A DNA stretch of 64,000 bases, taken from NCBI RefSeq assembly GCF_964063325.1, contig NZ_OZ061315.1, positions 1,054,001-1,118,000 of the forward strand. The letters run 5' to 3'. The notes under the pieces are model-generated. The model searched no databases and had not been told where the DNA came from. It saw only the letters and a program-made list of their open reading frames with translations. Position 1 is the first letter of the stretch. Every line of letters begins with the position of its first letter. The stretch comes from Hafnia alvei (GTDB taxonomy: Bacteria; Pseudomonadota; Gammaproteobacteria; Enterobacterales; Enterobacteriaceae). Positions 53,143 through 63,557 of the stretch are shown here, in pieces. The translations under genes were made by a program, and so were the position numbers.

Positions 53143-53823
53143 ATGAATCCCATCGTAACTAACCGGCTTCAAAAGAAGCTGGGCTATACTTTTCAACAGC
53201 AGGAGCTGTTATTGCAGGCATTGACTCATCGCAGTGCCAGCAGCAAACACAATGAACGTCTTGAGTTTCTGGGCGACTCAATTCTTAGTTTCGTTATTGC
53301 CAATGCGCTGTATCACCGCTTCCCGCGGGTTGATGAGGGCGACATGAGCCGCATGCGTGCTACTTTAGTACGTGGGAATACGCTGGCAGAAATGGCACGA
53401 GAATTTGATTTGGGGGAGTGCCTGCGTCTTGGGCCGGGTGAGCTAAAAAGTGGTGGTTTCCGCCGCGAATCTATTTTAGCTGACACCGTAGAAGCGTTAA
53501 TTGGCGGCATTTTCCTGGATAGTGATATCCAAACGATTGAACGACTGATCCTTGATTGGTACCGCTCACGCTTGGACGAGATTAGTCCAGGTGATAAGCA
53601 AAAAGACCCGAAAACGCGTCTGCAAGAGTTCTTGCAGGGACGCCATCTGCCGCTGCCATCTTATTTGGTGGTGCAGGTTCGCGGTGAAGCACACGATCAA
53701 GAATTTACTATTCACTGTCAGGTCAGCGGCCTGAGCGAACCGGTTATCGGTGTTGGCTCAAGCCGTCGCAAGGCCGAGCAGGCAGCGGCTGAACAAGCGC
53801 TGAAACAGCTGGAGCTTGAATGA
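53143..53823 (+). CDS. rnc: Ribonuclease III
   Basis: RNase III cuts double-stranded RNA, including 30S rRNA precursor. The signature motif ERLEFLGDSILSFVIAN lies near residue 38, the second catalytic part in ADTVEALIGGIFLDS near 115, and the C-terminal dsRNA-binding domain ends in SSRRKAEQAAAEQALKQL. The start MNPIVTNRLQ gives 226 aa, equal to E. coli; the 14-codon extension is rejected. It overlaps era by four bases. Confidence 0.97.
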   Translation: MNPIVTNRLQKKLGYTFQQQELLLQALTHRSASSKHNERLEFLGDSILSFVIANALYHRFPRVDEGDMSRMRATLVRGNTLAEMAREFDLGECLRLGPGELKSGGFRRESILADTVEALIGGIFLDSDIQTIERLILDWYRSRLDEISPGDKQKDPKTRLQEFLQGRHLPLPSYLVVQVRGEAHDQEFTIHCQVSGLSEPVIGVGSSRRKAEQAAAEQALKQLELE

Positions 53824-54725
53824 GCGAAGAAACAACTTATTGCGGATTTATTGCCATCGTTGGACGTCCTAACGTTGGCAAATCGACATTGCTGAACCAA
53901 CTGCTGGGGCAGAAGATTTCGATCACCTCGCGTAAGCCACAAACGACCCGCCACCGCATCATGGGTATTCACACGGAAGGGCCATATCAGGCCATCTACG
54001 TGGACACCCCCGGGTTGCATATTGAAGAAAAACGCGCCATCAACCGTTTGATGAACCGCGCAGCCAGCAGCTCAATCGGTGACGTTGAGCTGGTGATTTT
54101 CGTTGTTGAAGGGACGCACTGGACCGCCGATGACGAAATGGTCGTGAATAAACTGCGTGATTTGAAAGCGCCGGTTATCTTAGCGATCAACAAAGTCGAT
54201 AACGTTCAGGATAAAGCGGCTTTGCTGCCTCATATCCAGTTCCTCAGCGAACAGATGAACTTTATGGACGTGGTTCCAATCTCTGCGGAGAAGGGAACGA
54301 ACGTAGATACCATCGCCAGCATTGTGCGTAAAAAACTGCCGGAAGCGATCCACCACTTCCCAGAAGAGTACATTACTGACCGCTCACAGCGCTTTATGGC
54401 GTCTGAAATCATCCGTGAAAAACTGATGCGTTTCTTGGGCGAAGAGCTGCCGTATTCCGTTACCGTTGAAATTGAACGCTTCGTTTCTAACGAACGCGGT
54501 GGTTACGACATTAACGGTCTGATTCTGGTTGAGCGTGAAGGCCAGAAGAAGATGGTTATCGGTAATAAAGGCTCAAAAATCAAGACGATTGGCATTGAAG
54601 CTCGCCAAGACATGGAAGCCATGTTTGAAGCTAAAGTCCATCTTGAGCTGTGGGTTAAGGTTAAATCCGGTTGGGCAGACGACGAACGTGCGCTGCGTAG
54701 CTTGGGTTATGGTGAAGATCTCTAA
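53820..54725 (+). CDS. era: GTPase Era
   Basis: Era is a GTPase that binds 16S rRNA and checks 30S maturation. G1 is IVGRPNVGKSTLLNQLLG, G3 VDTPGLHIEE, G4 AINKVDN, and the C-terminal KH domain carries KKMVIGNKGSKIKTIG. The length of 301 aa equals E. coli. Coupled to rnc by overlap. Confidence 0.98.
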   Translation: MSEETTYCGFIAIVGRPNVGKSTLLNQLLGQKISITSRKPQTTRHRIMGIHTEGPYQAIYVDTPGLHIEEKRAINRLMNRAASSSIGDVELVIFVVEGTHWTADDEMVVNKLRDLKAPVILAINKVDNVQDKAALLPHIQFLSEQMNFMDVVPISAEKGTNVDTIASIVRKKLPEAIHHFPEEYITDRSQRFMASEIIREKLMRFLGEELPYSVTVEIERFVSNERGGYDINGLILVEREGQKKMVIGNKGSKIKTIGIEARQDMEAMFEAKVHLELWVKVKSGWADDERALRSLGYGEDL

Positions 54726-54737
54726 GAGATCGCGCCT

Positions 54738-55466
54738 ATGGAAGGTTGGCAACGCGCATTTGTGTTACATGGGCGTCCCTACAGTGAAACCAGTCTCCTG
54801 TTAGACCTGTTTACTGAAGGGCACGGACGTGTTCGTCTGTTGGCGAAAGGCGCACGTAGCAAACGCTCAAGCCTCAAAGGCGCGTTACAACCTTTTACGC
54901 CGCTGCTGGTTCGTTGGGGCGGGAAAGGGGAAGTCAAAACCCTACGTAATGCTGAGCCTGTTTCGTTAGGGCTACCGCTGACGGGCATTTCGCTCTATAG
55001 CGGTTTATATGTCAATGAGCTGGTTTCCCGCGTGCTTGAGCAGGAAACCAACTACTCTTCGTTATTCTTCGATTACCTAAACTGTTTACAAAACTTGGCG
55101 GCAACCGTTGGTTCTCCTGAGCATACGCTGCGTGAATTCGAGCTCGCTTTGCTGGGTAATCTTGGTTATGGCATCGATTTTCTGCACTGCGCTGGCAGCG
55201 GCGAACCGGTCTCTGATGAGATGACCTATCGCTACCGTGAAGAGAAAGGGTTTATCGCCAGCTTGCTGGTCGATCAGCTCAGCTTTACCGGCCGTGATTT
55301 AAAAGCGTTGGCCGAACGTAGATTCCCTGATCCACTCACGCTGCGTGCGGCTAAACGTTTTACGCGTATGGCGCTGAAACCCTATTTAGGCGGAAAACCG
55401 CTAAAAAGCCGTGAACTGTTTCGCCAATTTGTTGGAAAACGCCCTGTTAAACCGGCTTCAGCTTAA
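54738..55466 (+). CDS. recO: DNA repair protein RecO
   Basis: RecO works with RecR to load RecA on SSB-covered DNA. The N-terminal OB fold starts EGWQRAFVLHGRPYSETSLL, followed by the helical C-terminal domain. The length of 242 aa equals E. coli. It starts 12 bases after era. Confidence 0.96.
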   Translation: MEGWQRAFVLHGRPYSETSLLLDLFTEGHGRVRLLAKGARSKRSSLKGALQPFTPLLVRWGGKGEVKTLRNAEPVSLGLPLTGISLYSGLYVNELVSRVLEQETNYSSLFFDYLNCLQNLAATVGSPEHTLREFELALLGNLGYGIDFLHCAGSGEPVSDEMTYRYREEKGFIASLLVDQLSFTGRDLKALAERRFPDPLTLRAAKRFTRMALKPYLGGKPLKSRELFRQFVGKRPVKPASA

Positions 55467-55597
55467 AATTTCACTGTCCCCTACATCGCCATAATTCTGT
55501 TTGACCCTATCCCGCTAAGTTCGGTGTACACTGATGCGAACTAAGCCTTATTTTGTCTGTAATCTCTGACTTAAACGTTTTCTTAAGAGGATTTGTC

Positions 55598-56329
55598 ATG
55601 GCTGATTTACTGTTGGGCGTCAACATCGATCATATCGCAACCCTACGCAATGCGCGTGGCACCCAGTATCCAGACCCTGTTCAAGCGGCTTTTATTGCTG
55701 AGCAAGCAGGGGCCGATGGGATCACCGTGCATCTGCGCGAAGATCGCCGTCACATTACCGATCGCGATGTGCGTTTGCTGCGCCAAACTATTCAGACGCG
55801 GATGAATCTGGAAATGGCGGTGACCGATGAGATGATCGATATTGCCTGTGAATTGAAGCCGCATTTTTGCTGTTTAGTGCCAGAAAAACGCCAAGAAGTG
55901 ACGACTGAAGGCGGGCTAGACGTTGCGGGTCAGTTGGATAAAATGACCGTCGCCGTGGAGCGTCTAACTCAGGCGGGTATTTTGGTATCGCTGTTTATCG
56001 ATCCCGACCAGCGCCAAATTGAAGCCGCAGTGAGCGTTGGCGCGCCCTATATTGAAATTCACACCGGTGCTTATGCCGATGCAGAATGCGAACTAAAGCG
56101 TCAGGCAGAATTTGAGCGCATTGCCCAAGCCGCGCGTTTTGCCAACGAACGAGGCTTAAAAGTGAATGCGGGCCACGGTTTGACCTATCATAACGTCCTA
56201 CCGATTGCTGCATTACCTGAAATGCATGAGCTGAATATCGGCCACAGTATTATTGGTCGAGCGGTGATGAGCGGTTTGCCTGAGGCCGTGAGTGCGATGA
56301 AACAGCTGATGTTGGAAGCGCGTCGCTAA
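55598..56329 (+). CDS. pdxJ: Pyridoxine 5'-phosphate synthase
   Basis: PdxJ condenses 1-deoxyxylulose 5-phosphate with aminoacetone phosphate to give pyridoxine phosphate. The TIM-barrel protein of 243 aa has the opening LLLGVNIDHIATLRNARGTQ, and VHLREDRRHITDRDVRLL, LKVNAGHGLTYHNV and LNIGHSIIGRAV motifs. The ATG after AAGAGGA is chosen over an upstream frame start at 55553. The stop overlaps acpS. Confidence 0.97.
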   Translation: MADLLLGVNIDHIATLRNARGTQYPDPVQAAFIAEQAGADGITVHLREDRRHITDRDVRLLRQTIQTRMNLEMAVTDEMIDIACELKPHFCCLVPEKRQEVTTEGGLDVAGQLDKMTVAVERLTQAGILVSLFIDPDQRQIEAAVSVGAPYIEIHTGAYADAECELKRQAEFERIAQAARFANERGLKVNAGHGLTYHNVLPIAALPEMHELNIGHSIIGRAVMSGLPEAVSAMKQLMLEARR

Positions 56330-56709
56330 TGGCTGTTTTAGGTTTGGGCACCGATATTGTCGAAATTTCTCGCATTGAGGCTGTGGTCGAGCGCAGTGGC
56401 GATCAAATGGCGAAACGCGTATTGGCGCCCGCTGAATGGGAGCAATACTGCGCTCATCAGCAGAAAGTTCGTTATTTAGCCAAGCGTTTTGCGGTTAAAG
56501 AGGCTGCCGCTAAGGCATTTGGCACCGGTATTCGTAACGGGCTGGCCTTTGCTCAGTTTGAGGTTTACAACGATACGCTGGGCAAACCGATACTGCGTTT
56601 ACACGGGCGTGCCGCCGAACTGGCTCAGGAAATGGGGATTACGTCTATTCACGTTTCTTTAGCTGATGAACGCCGCTACGCCTGCGCAACCGTGATTGTT
56701 GAAGGGTAA
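56329..56709 (+). CDS. acpS: Holo-[acyl-carrier-protein] synthase
   Basis: AcpS transfers the phosphopantetheine arm from CoA to acyl carrier protein. The Mg-binding start is LGLGTDIVEISRIEAVV, and the second motif is AKRFAVKEAAAKAFGTG near residue 54. The length of 126 aa equals E. coli. Confidence 0.97.
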   Translation: MAVLGLGTDIVEISRIEAVVERSGDQMAKRVLAPAEWEQYCAHQQKVRYLAKRFAVKEAAAKAFGTGIRNGLAFAQFEVYNDTLGKPILRLHGRAAELAQEMGITSIHVSLADERRYACATVIVEG

Positions 56710-56748
56710 TTGTTGCTGAAGAGCTGAGGAATAGCTATTTAGTCGCTA

Positions 56749-56782
56749 GCGCTCAATCATCGTTCTACGAGTGATTGAGCGC
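56749..56782. terminator. Terminator between acpS and barA
   Basis: A perfect 11-bp stem (GCGCTCAATCA / TGATTGAGCGC) with a 12-base loop separates the convergent genes. Confidence 0.75.
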
Positions 56783-56791
56783 CCAACAACG

Positions 56792-59533
56792 CTAGCCGTT
56801 CAGTTTCTCCTGAGCGGCTTTCTCCACGTTTTCAATTTCGTCGAGTAACTCCATCCACTCCGGCTCTAAATCACCCACCGCAATATCATGACGCAGCTGT
56901 TGTTCGATATAACGGCAAAGGCGTTTCAAACGTGGAAGACCGCTGTAACTGCAGCTACCGTGCAGTTTGTGGATAATATCTACTATCGCCGGATCCTGAT
57001 TGCCTTCGAGCGCCGCTTCTACCTGTGTTTTGACCTGAGGAAGGAACTCCAGCAGCATCTGCAATAAATCCCGTGCCAGATCTTCTTTATTCGCCGCCTG
57101 TCGCAGTGCCATATCCCAATCTAGCGTTAGATCGCTATCGGCTTCGACTGATACCGTGGCGGTATGTGGCTCTTGCCCGTTAGGATCGCGATAGTAACGC
57201 GCTAGCAGCTGGCGCAGCATATTTTCATCGATGGGTTTTGCCAGATAGTCATCCATTCCTGCGCGGAGTAGGCGCTCACGTTCACCGTTAATCGCATGTG
57301 CCGTTACGGCGATAATCGGCGTATCAATATAGCGCGGTATTTTGCGGATTAATTCACTGGTACGAATGCCATCCATTTCAGGCATTTGAATATCCATCAG
57401 GATGATGTCTAAACGATGCTCTTTAGCTTGAGCAATCGCTTCTTCACCGCTATTGCACAGAATAATTTGTTCGACCAGCTCACCTAACAGCGCCCCAATC
57501 AGCTTAAGGTTGGCCGGATTATCATCAACCGCCATGACGTTCAGCGGCAGACGTTCAACCTTCTGCTCAATCACCACTGGCGCACGTTTCGGCAGGCTAT
57601 TATCCAGCAAAATAGGCAGCAGGCGATTACTGGTTAGCGGTTTCGCTAAACAACTGCGTACTCCTTCTTCTTTCAATTCATCACTATAGAGCAGCTTGTG
57701 GCTCGGCATCGCAAGGATCACGCGGTTGGCTAATGACAACGCGGTTTTCAGCTTATCGCGACCCTGTTCATCATCATAGGTGAAGTTAACCGGCAGCCCC
57801 ACCAGTAGGATATCGTAGTGAGAGTCAGGAATAACCTGTGCCAGAAGCGGGCTGTAGCTCACCTCCAGCGGCGTCGCCTGAAGTAAGTCCAACGTACATT
57901 GCGCGGCAACCGGATTTGACTCGACATAAAGCAGTTTTTGCCCGGCCAATCTCTGCATCGGGAAGTGACTTGCCGGCGCGTTATGGTTGAGTTCTAACTG
58001 AATGTGGAACCAGAATGTAGAGCCTTTGTTCGGCTGGCTATGGAAACTAATATCCCCACCCATTTCATTCACCAGTTTCTGGGTGATAACTAAGCCCAAT
58101 CCGGTGCCGCCATGGCGGCGAGAAATACTGGCATCTGCCTGACGGAATGCTTGGAACAGCTGTGATTGCTGGCGTTCTGAGATACCAATACCGGTATCGT
58201 GCACCAATACTTCAAGCTCCACCTGATGTGGGGTGACGCTGCGTAGCTCAATGCGAATATCGATATTCCCTTTCTCGGTAAATTTAATCGCATTGCCTAA
58301 TAGGTTAGTAAGGACTTGCTGTATGCGCATCGGGTCGCCGATCACATGTTCGGGAACGTCGTTACGAATATTAAGGGTAAGCTCAATGCCTTTTTCGTGT
58401 GCGCTAGGAGCAAGCAGAACGGTAACTTCGTCGATGGTTTCACGCAGCAGGAAAGGAATATGTTCCAGCACCAGTTTACCGGCTTCAAGCTTCGAGAAAT
58501 CAAGCACATCATTGATGATGGTCAGTAGATTATTCGCAGAACGCTCAATGGTTTGCAGGTAATCACTTTGGGTCGCATTGAGCGGGGTTTTCAGAACTTG
58601 TCGGGTAAAGCCGATAACCCCATTGAGCGGTGTACGCAGCTCATGCGACATATTGGCCAAAAACTCGGATTTAATTCGCGCGGCTTCCTGAGCGCGTTTT
58701 TTAGCTAAATCTAATTCTACGTTTTGAATTTCCATCTGCTCGAGCGTTTCACGCAGGTCAGAGGTGGCCTGATCGATATTTTGCTGCATCTCTTCGTGGT
58801 AGGCCGTCAGAGACATCGCCATCGAATTAATACCGTTTTTGAGCATATCCAGCTCGCCCAGCATATGGCCTTCTACACGACTGTCGAGCTGCCCTCGACG
58901 AATGCGGTCAACGGTGTTAACCATGTTGCGGATAGGCCCTGTGACATCGCGCATCAGCCGGTAGGCAAACAGCAAGGCAATACACATACAGATAATCAGC
59001 AGCAACGTAGCAACAAATACTTCTTTGTATTGCTGTAAGCGCACTGAACGCAGATCCAATTCAACCGCGATATAGCCAAGGTGCGGGTTTTCGGCGCTGG
59101 TGGAGTCGATAAATCTGTCTTCCGAGATGATCGGTGTGCGCAGGATTAACGAATCCCCATGCTTGGAAAGCATCAGGTCGTTAGGCATAGGCACACCTTT
59201 GGGGAGCTGTAGCAGCGAATAGTTATGGTGATAGTTTGAGGTAACGAACAGATCGTTGTTATCGTCGAAAACGGCGATGGAGCGCACAATATCGGAATGA
59301 CGGCGATGCAGCAGGCCAATCAGCTGTCGCACCGCTTCACGACTGCGGAAGGTCATGCCATATTCGCTCGCCACGGCAAGCGGCTCAATGATACTGGCAC
59401 CGGAATCCACCAATTGTGCTTGTAACTCATTGTATCTATGAACAACAAAGAAGGTGCTGAGCAGCAAACCAATCAATAAAGTGGGGGCTAAAATCAGTAC
59501 CATCATGCGCGCACGCAGGCTGTATTTGGTCAT
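56792..59533 (-). CDS. barA: Hybrid sensor histidine kinase BarA
   Basis: BarA is the tripartite sensor that phosphorylates UvrY and so controls the Csr carbon-storage system. Two membrane helices (about residues 10-30 and 175-195) flank a periplasmic domain; then come HAMP, HisKA with the phospho-His in FLANMSHELRTPLNGVIGF, an ATPase domain with RRHGGTGLGLVI, a degenerate and a true receiver (Asp in IILMDIQMPEMDGIR), and a C-terminal Hpt domain (His in HKLHGSCSYSGLPRL). The length of 913 aa fits E. coli (918). Confidence 0.97.
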   Translation of the reverse strand: MTKYSLRARMMVLILAPTLLIGLLLSTFFVVHRYNELQAQLVDSGASIIEPLAVASEYGMTFRSREAVRQLIGLLHRRHSDIVRSIAVFDDNNDLFVTSNYHHNYSLLQLPKGVPMPNDLMLSKHGDSLILRTPIISEDRFIDSTSAENPHLGYIAVELDLRSVRLQQYKEVFVATLLLIICMCIALLFAYRLMRDVTGPIRNMVNTVDRIRRGQLDSRVEGHMLGELDMLKNGINSMAMSLTAYHEEMQQNIDQATSDLRETLEQMEIQNVELDLAKKRAQEAARIKSEFLANMSHELRTPLNGVIGFTRQVLKTPLNATQSDYLQTIERSANNLLTIINDVLDFSKLEAGKLVLEHIPFLLRETIDEVTVLLAPSAHEKGIELTLNIRNDVPEHVIGDPMRIQQVLTNLLGNAIKFTEKGNIDIRIELRSVTPHQVELEVLVHDTGIGISERQQSQLFQAFRQADASISRRHGGTGLGLVITQKLVNEMGGDISFHSQPNKGSTFWFHIQLELNHNAPASHFPMQRLAGQKLLYVESNPVAAQCTLDLLQATPLEVSYSPLLAQVIPDSHYDILLVGLPVNFTYDDEQGRDKLKTALSLANRVILAMPSHKLLYSDELKEEGVRSCLAKPLTSNRLLPILLDNSLPKRAPVVIEQKVERLPLNVMAVDDNPANLKLIGALLGELVEQIILCNSGEEAIAQAKEHRLDIILMDIQMPEMDGIRTSELIRKIPRYIDTPIIAVTAHAINGERERLLRAGMDDYLAKPIDENMLRQLLARYYRDPNGQEPHTATVSVEADSDLTLDWDMALRQAANKEDLARDLLQMLLEFLPQVKTQVEAALEGNQDPAIVDIIHKLHGSCSYSGLPRLKRLCRYIEQQLRHDIAVGDLEPEWMELLDEIENVEKAAQEKLNG

Positions 59534-59609
59534 GTGGGTCCAATGTGGGAGAATTGGTGGCAGATATCATTATTAGCGAAAGCTAAAACCAACGACAAAT
59601 CGATAAAAC

Positions 59610-60926
59610 ATGGCTCAATTTTACTCTCCGGGACGCCGCGTGGCGACCCGACAAACCATAACTGTGACGGCAACCGACCTTGATCCCTTTGGCCAAGGAG
59701 TTGCACGCCACAATGGTAAAGCTATCTTTATTTCCGGCCTATTGCCAGATGAGCAAGCCGAAGTCACTTTAACCGAAGATAAAAAGCAGTTTGCTCGCGC
59801 CAAAGTGAAGCGCTTACTCACTCGCAGCCCAGAGCGCGTAGCGCCGCGCTGCCCGCATTTTGGTGTCTGTGGCGGCTGCCAGCAGCAGCATGCCAGCGAG
59901 GCCCTACAACAGCGAAGTAAATCGGCTTCTCTTCAACGCCTGATTAACCGCGAACCGGGTTTGAATATCATACCAGAATCCGTTATTAGCGGGCCAGAAT
60001 ACGGCTATCGTCGGCGTGCGCGTTTAGGATTGCAATTCCTGCCTAAACAACAGCAGCTGGTGATGGGGTTTCGCAAGTTAGGTTCTAATGATTTAGTGCC
60101 TGTTAAAGCGTGCCCTGTATTAGCACCTGCGCTGGCATCGCTTTTGCAACCGCTGCATGAGTGTTTGGTCGGGATGAAGGCCGTTCGCCGTTTAGGCCAT
60201 GCTGAACTTGTGCTAGCTGATAATGGCCCCGTAGTGGTATTGCGCCATCTTGAACCGTTGAAAGAACAAGATTTGGCTCGTTTGCACAATTTTAGTGCGC
60301 AGCATCGCGCTATGCTCTACCTACAAGGTAATGAAGACGATCTGATTAAGCTGTGCGATGACACACCGTTTTATCAAGTCGACGGGCTACGATTATTTTT
60401 TAGCCCAAGAGATTTCATTCAGGTTAACGACGCGGTGAATCAACGAATGGTTGCGCAGGCGTTGGAATGGTTAGCAGTAGAATCGACCGATCGCGTGTTA
60501 GACCTGTTCTGCGGGATGGGCAATTTCACATTACCCTTAGCAAAACGCGCAAAACAGGTGGTCGGCGTTGAAGGTGTTGCTACGCTGGTAGCAAATGGTC
60601 TGTATAATGCCCAGATTAATGCATTGAATAACGTCGAATTCTTCCAGCACAACTTGGAGGATGATGTGACTCGGCAGCCATGGGCTAAACTTGGATTTGA
60701 CAAAGTGTTGTTGGATCCAGCGCGTGCCGGTGCCGCAGGCGTTATGGATCACATTGTTAAACTAGCACCGCAGAAGGTGGTTTATGTTTCCTGTAATCCC
60801 ACCACGCTGGCGCGTGACAGTCAGATTTTAATCGCAGCGGGTTACCGAATGGAACGCGTGCGAATGCTAGATATGTTTCCCCACACGGGGCATTTAGAGT
60901 CGATGGCGTTGTTTGTTGCGTCGTAG
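59610..60926 (+). CDS. rlmD: 23S rRNA (uracil-1939-C5)-methyltransferase
   Basis: RlmD (RumA) makes m5U1939 in 23S rRNA. An N-terminal TRAM domain is followed by an iron-sulfur cluster motif with Cys81, Cys87 and Cys90 (CPHFGVCGGC) and a later Cys in VKACPVL. The methyltransferase domain has VLDLFCGMGNFTLPLAKRAK and the nucleophile Cys in VVYVSCNPTTLARD. The length is 438 aa (E. coli 433). It is divergent from barA, as in E. coli. Confidence 0.97.
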   Translation: MAQFYSPGRRVATRQTITVTATDLDPFGQGVARHNGKAIFISGLLPDEQAEVTLTEDKKQFARAKVKRLLTRSPERVAPRCPHFGVCGGCQQQHASEALQQRSKSASLQRLINREPGLNIIPESVISGPEYGYRRRARLGLQFLPKQQQLVMGFRKLGSNDLVPVKACPVLAPALASLLQPLHECLVGMKAVRRLGHAELVLADNGPVVVLRHLEPLKEQDLARLHNFSAQHRAMLYLQGNEDDLIKLCDDTPFYQVDGLRLFFSPRDFIQVNDAVNQRMVAQALEWLAVESTDRVLDLFCGMGNFTLPLAKRAKQVVGVEGVATLVANGLYNAQINALNNVEFFQHNLEDDVTRQPWAKLGFDKVLLDPARAGAAGVMDHIVKLAPQKVVYVSCNPTTLARDSQILIAAGYRMERVRMLDMFPHTGHLESMALFVAS

Positions 60927-60960
60927 TACGGCTCAAGTTGATGAGTAAAAGGGAGAGGAT

Positions 60961-63204
60961 ATGGTTGCGGTAAGAAGTGCCCATCTAAATACGGCTGGTG
61001 AATTTGCCCTTGATGAGTGGGTGAAGAGCCTAAATCTGTCGAACCAGCAGTCGTGTGAGCGTCTCTCTGCAACTTGGCGTTATTGTCAGCAAAAAACACT
61101 TAATCATCCCGATGCGGCATTATTACTGTGGCGCGGCGTTGAGATGGTGGAAATTCTCTCCACGCTCAGTATGGACAACGACAGTATGCGCACCGCGCTG
61201 CTGTTTCCGCTGGTGGAAGCCAAAGTCATCGATCGTGAAACAGTCGAGGAGGATTTTGGCACAGAGATCACCAATCTGGTACATGGCGTGCTGGAAATGG
61301 ATGCAATCCGCGCGTTAAAAGCCACTCAAAATGACTCCGGTGCCTCTGAGCAGGTGGATAATATCCGCCGCATGCTACTGGCCATGGTGGAAGATTTCCG
61401 CTGCGTGGTGATAAAGCTCGCTGAGCGTATTGCTCATCTGCGCGAAGTTAAAGATGCGCCGGAAGAAGAACGCGTATTGGCGGCCAAAGAGTGCTTCAAC
61501 ATCTATGCACCGTTGGCAAATCGTCTGGGGATTGGGCAGCTAAAGTGGGAGCTAGAAGATTTCTGCTTCCGTTATCTGCATCCAGATGAATATAAAAAGA
61601 TTGCCAAGCTGTTGCATGAACGCCGTATCGATCGTGAGCAGTTTATCGATGATTTTGTTGAAGCGCTGCGCAAGGAAATGGCCAAAGAAGGTGTCAAAGC
61701 CGAGATTTATGGCCGGCCAAAACACATCTACAGTATCTGGCGCAAAATGCAGAAAAAGGCATTGGCGTTTGATGAGCTATTTGATGTACGTGCAGTACGC
61801 ATCGTGGTTGAACGCTTGCAGGATTGCTACGCGGCATTGGGGATAGTGCACACTCACTATCGTCATCTGCCTAATGAATTTGACGACTATGTGGCTAACC
61901 CGAAACCTAATGGTTATCAGTCGATTCATACCGTCGTTTTAGGCCCGCGCGGTAAAACGCTAGAGATTCAAATCCGGACACGCCAGATGCATGAAGATGC
62001 CGAGCTGGGCGTTGCTGCGCACTGGAAATACAAAGAGGGGCCGCAGGCCGCAGGTCGTTCCGGCTACGAAGGTCGAATTGCGTGGCTGCGTAAACTGATT
62101 GCATGGCAAGAAGAGATGGCCGACTCTGGCGAAATGCTGGATGAGGTACGCAGCCAGGTATTTGACGATCGCGTTTATGTGTTTACGCCAAAAGGCGACG
62201 TTGTGGATCTCCCTGCGGGCTCAACACCGCTCGACTTTGCTTACCATATTCACAGCGACGTAGGCCATCGCTGTATCGGTGCTAAAATCGGTGGTCGCAT
62301 TGTGCCATTCACCTATCAGCTGCAGATGGGCGATCAGGTTGAAATTATCACTCAGAAGCAGCCGAACCCAAGCCGTGACTGGCTGAATCCAAACCTTGGT
62401 TACGTTACAACCAGCCGTGGACGCGCCAAAATCCACAACTGGTTCCGCAAACAAGATCGGGACAAAAATATCCTCGCAGGCCGCCAAATTCTAGATGATG
62501 AGCTTGAGCGCTTGGACATCAGCCTGAAAGAAGCTGAAAAGCTTCTGATCCCTCGCTATAACGTCAACTCGATGGATGAGGTTTTGGCGGCGATAGGCGG
62601 CGGCGATATCCGCGTTAATCAGATGGTCAACTTCCTGCAGGGCAAAACCAATAAGCCAAGTGCGGAAGAAGCTGACCGTGAAGCGCTAAAACAGCTTACG
62701 CAAAAAGGCCAATCTCAGTCACGTAGTGATAAGAGCAGTGGGCGTGTTGTGGTGGAAGGTGTGGGTAATTTAATGCACCACATAGCACGTTGCTGTCAGC
62801 CGATCCCTGGTGATGAAATTATTGGTTTTATCACTCAGGGGCGCGGCATCTCAATCCACCGTTCAGACTGCGATCAGCTTAATGAACTACGCTCGCATGC
62901 ACCGGAACGTATCATCGATGCTGTATGGGGCGAGAGTTACTCCAGTGGCTATTCGCTGGTGGTACGTGTGATGGCCAATGACCGTAGCGGCCTGCTACGT
63001 GATATCACGACTATTCTCGCTAATGAGAAGGTTAACGTGCTAGGTGTTGCCAGCCGTAGCGATACCAAAAAACAGCTGGCAACGATTGATATGGATATCG
63101 AAATTTACAACCTGCAGGTGCTTGGACGTGTGCTGGCGAAATTAAACCAGTTACCGGATGTTATCGATGCGCGCCGTTTACACGGTGGAAAAACAGAGAA
63201 ATAG
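60961..63204 (+). CDS. relA: (p)ppGpp synthetase I
   Basis: RelA makes (p)ppGpp on ribosomes with uncharged tRNA and starts the stringent response. The N-terminal pseudo-hydrolase domain is degenerate: the HD metal site is replaced near AALLFPLVEAKVIDRETVEE (here TALLFPLVEAK). The synthetase domain contains EIYGRPKHIYSIWRKMQKKA and PKPNGYQSIHTVV; TGS (VYVFTPKGDVVDLPAGSTPL) and a C-terminal ACT domain follow. The length is 747 aa (E. coli 744). It starts 34 bases after rlmD. Confidence 0.97.
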   Translation: MVAVRSAHLNTAGEFALDEWVKSLNLSNQQSCERLSATWRYCQQKTLNHPDAALLLWRGVEMVEILSTLSMDNDSMRTALLFPLVEAKVIDRETVEEDFGTEITNLVHGVLEMDAIRALKATQNDSGASEQVDNIRRMLLAMVEDFRCVVIKLAERIAHLREVKDAPEEERVLAAKECFNIYAPLANRLGIGQLKWELEDFCFRYLHPDEYKKIAKLLHERRIDREQFIDDFVEALRKEMAKEGVKAEIYGRPKHIYSIWRKMQKKALAFDELFDVRAVRIVVERLQDCYAALGIVHTHYRHLPNEFDDYVANPKPNGYQSIHTVVLGPRGKTLEIQIRTRQMHEDAELGVAAHWKYKEGPQAAGRSGYEGRIAWLRKLIAWQEEMADSGEMLDEVRSQVFDDRVYVFTPKGDVVDLPAGSTPLDFAYHIHSDVGHRCIGAKIGGRIVPFTYQLQMGDQVEIITQKQPNPSRDWLNPNLGYVTTSRGRAKIHNWFRKQDRDKNILAGRQILDDELERLDISLKEAEKLLIPRYNVNSMDEVLAAIGGGDIRVNQMVNFLQGKTNKPSAEEADREALKQLTQKGQSQSRSDKSSGRVVVEGVGNLMHHIARCCQPIPGDEIIGFITQGRGISIHRSDCDQLNELRSHAPERIIDAVWGESYSSGYSLVVRVMANDRSGLLRDITTILANEKVNVLGVASRSDTKKQLATIDMDIEIYNLQVLGRVLAKLNQLPDVIDARRLHGGKTEK

Positions 63205-63215
63205 CCAGTGAAAAA

Positions 63216-63250
63216 ATAGAGGCGTCGTTACTCGTCGCCTCTATTTATAT
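63216..63250 (+). terminator. relA terminator
   Basis: The stem ATAGAGGCG / CGCCTCTAT with an 11-base loop is followed by TTTATATT. It lies just past the relA stop. Confidence 0.75.
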
Positions 63251-63534
63251 TAAGATAATTCTATTTCCAATAAAAATCCTATCAAACCAGCTCTAACCAA
63301 TAATATATTATTGAATTTTAAATTATATTTTTATTCTTTATTTATCAGTCTGTTATCATTTTAATTTTAGCTATCCATCGTAATTTTTGTTTCATGAAAA
63401 TTCTTATTTTATGAGTCTCATAATGCATCTCTGGATAATTATTTACATCTGATTTATGATCAAATATATATTCACTGAGCATGCGATCTCAGTTGTGACT
63501 TTTAGACAATAATCCTAAAGAGAATAATCTACTC
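63251..63534 (+). other. AT-rich gap after relA
   Basis: About 285 bases that are very AT-rich hold no clear gene, no mazEF-like frames and no recognisable structure. The promoter of the truncated gene at the window edge is expected here. Confidence 0.4.
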
Positions 63535-63557
63535 ATGAGAAAATTCTGGTTCGGCTT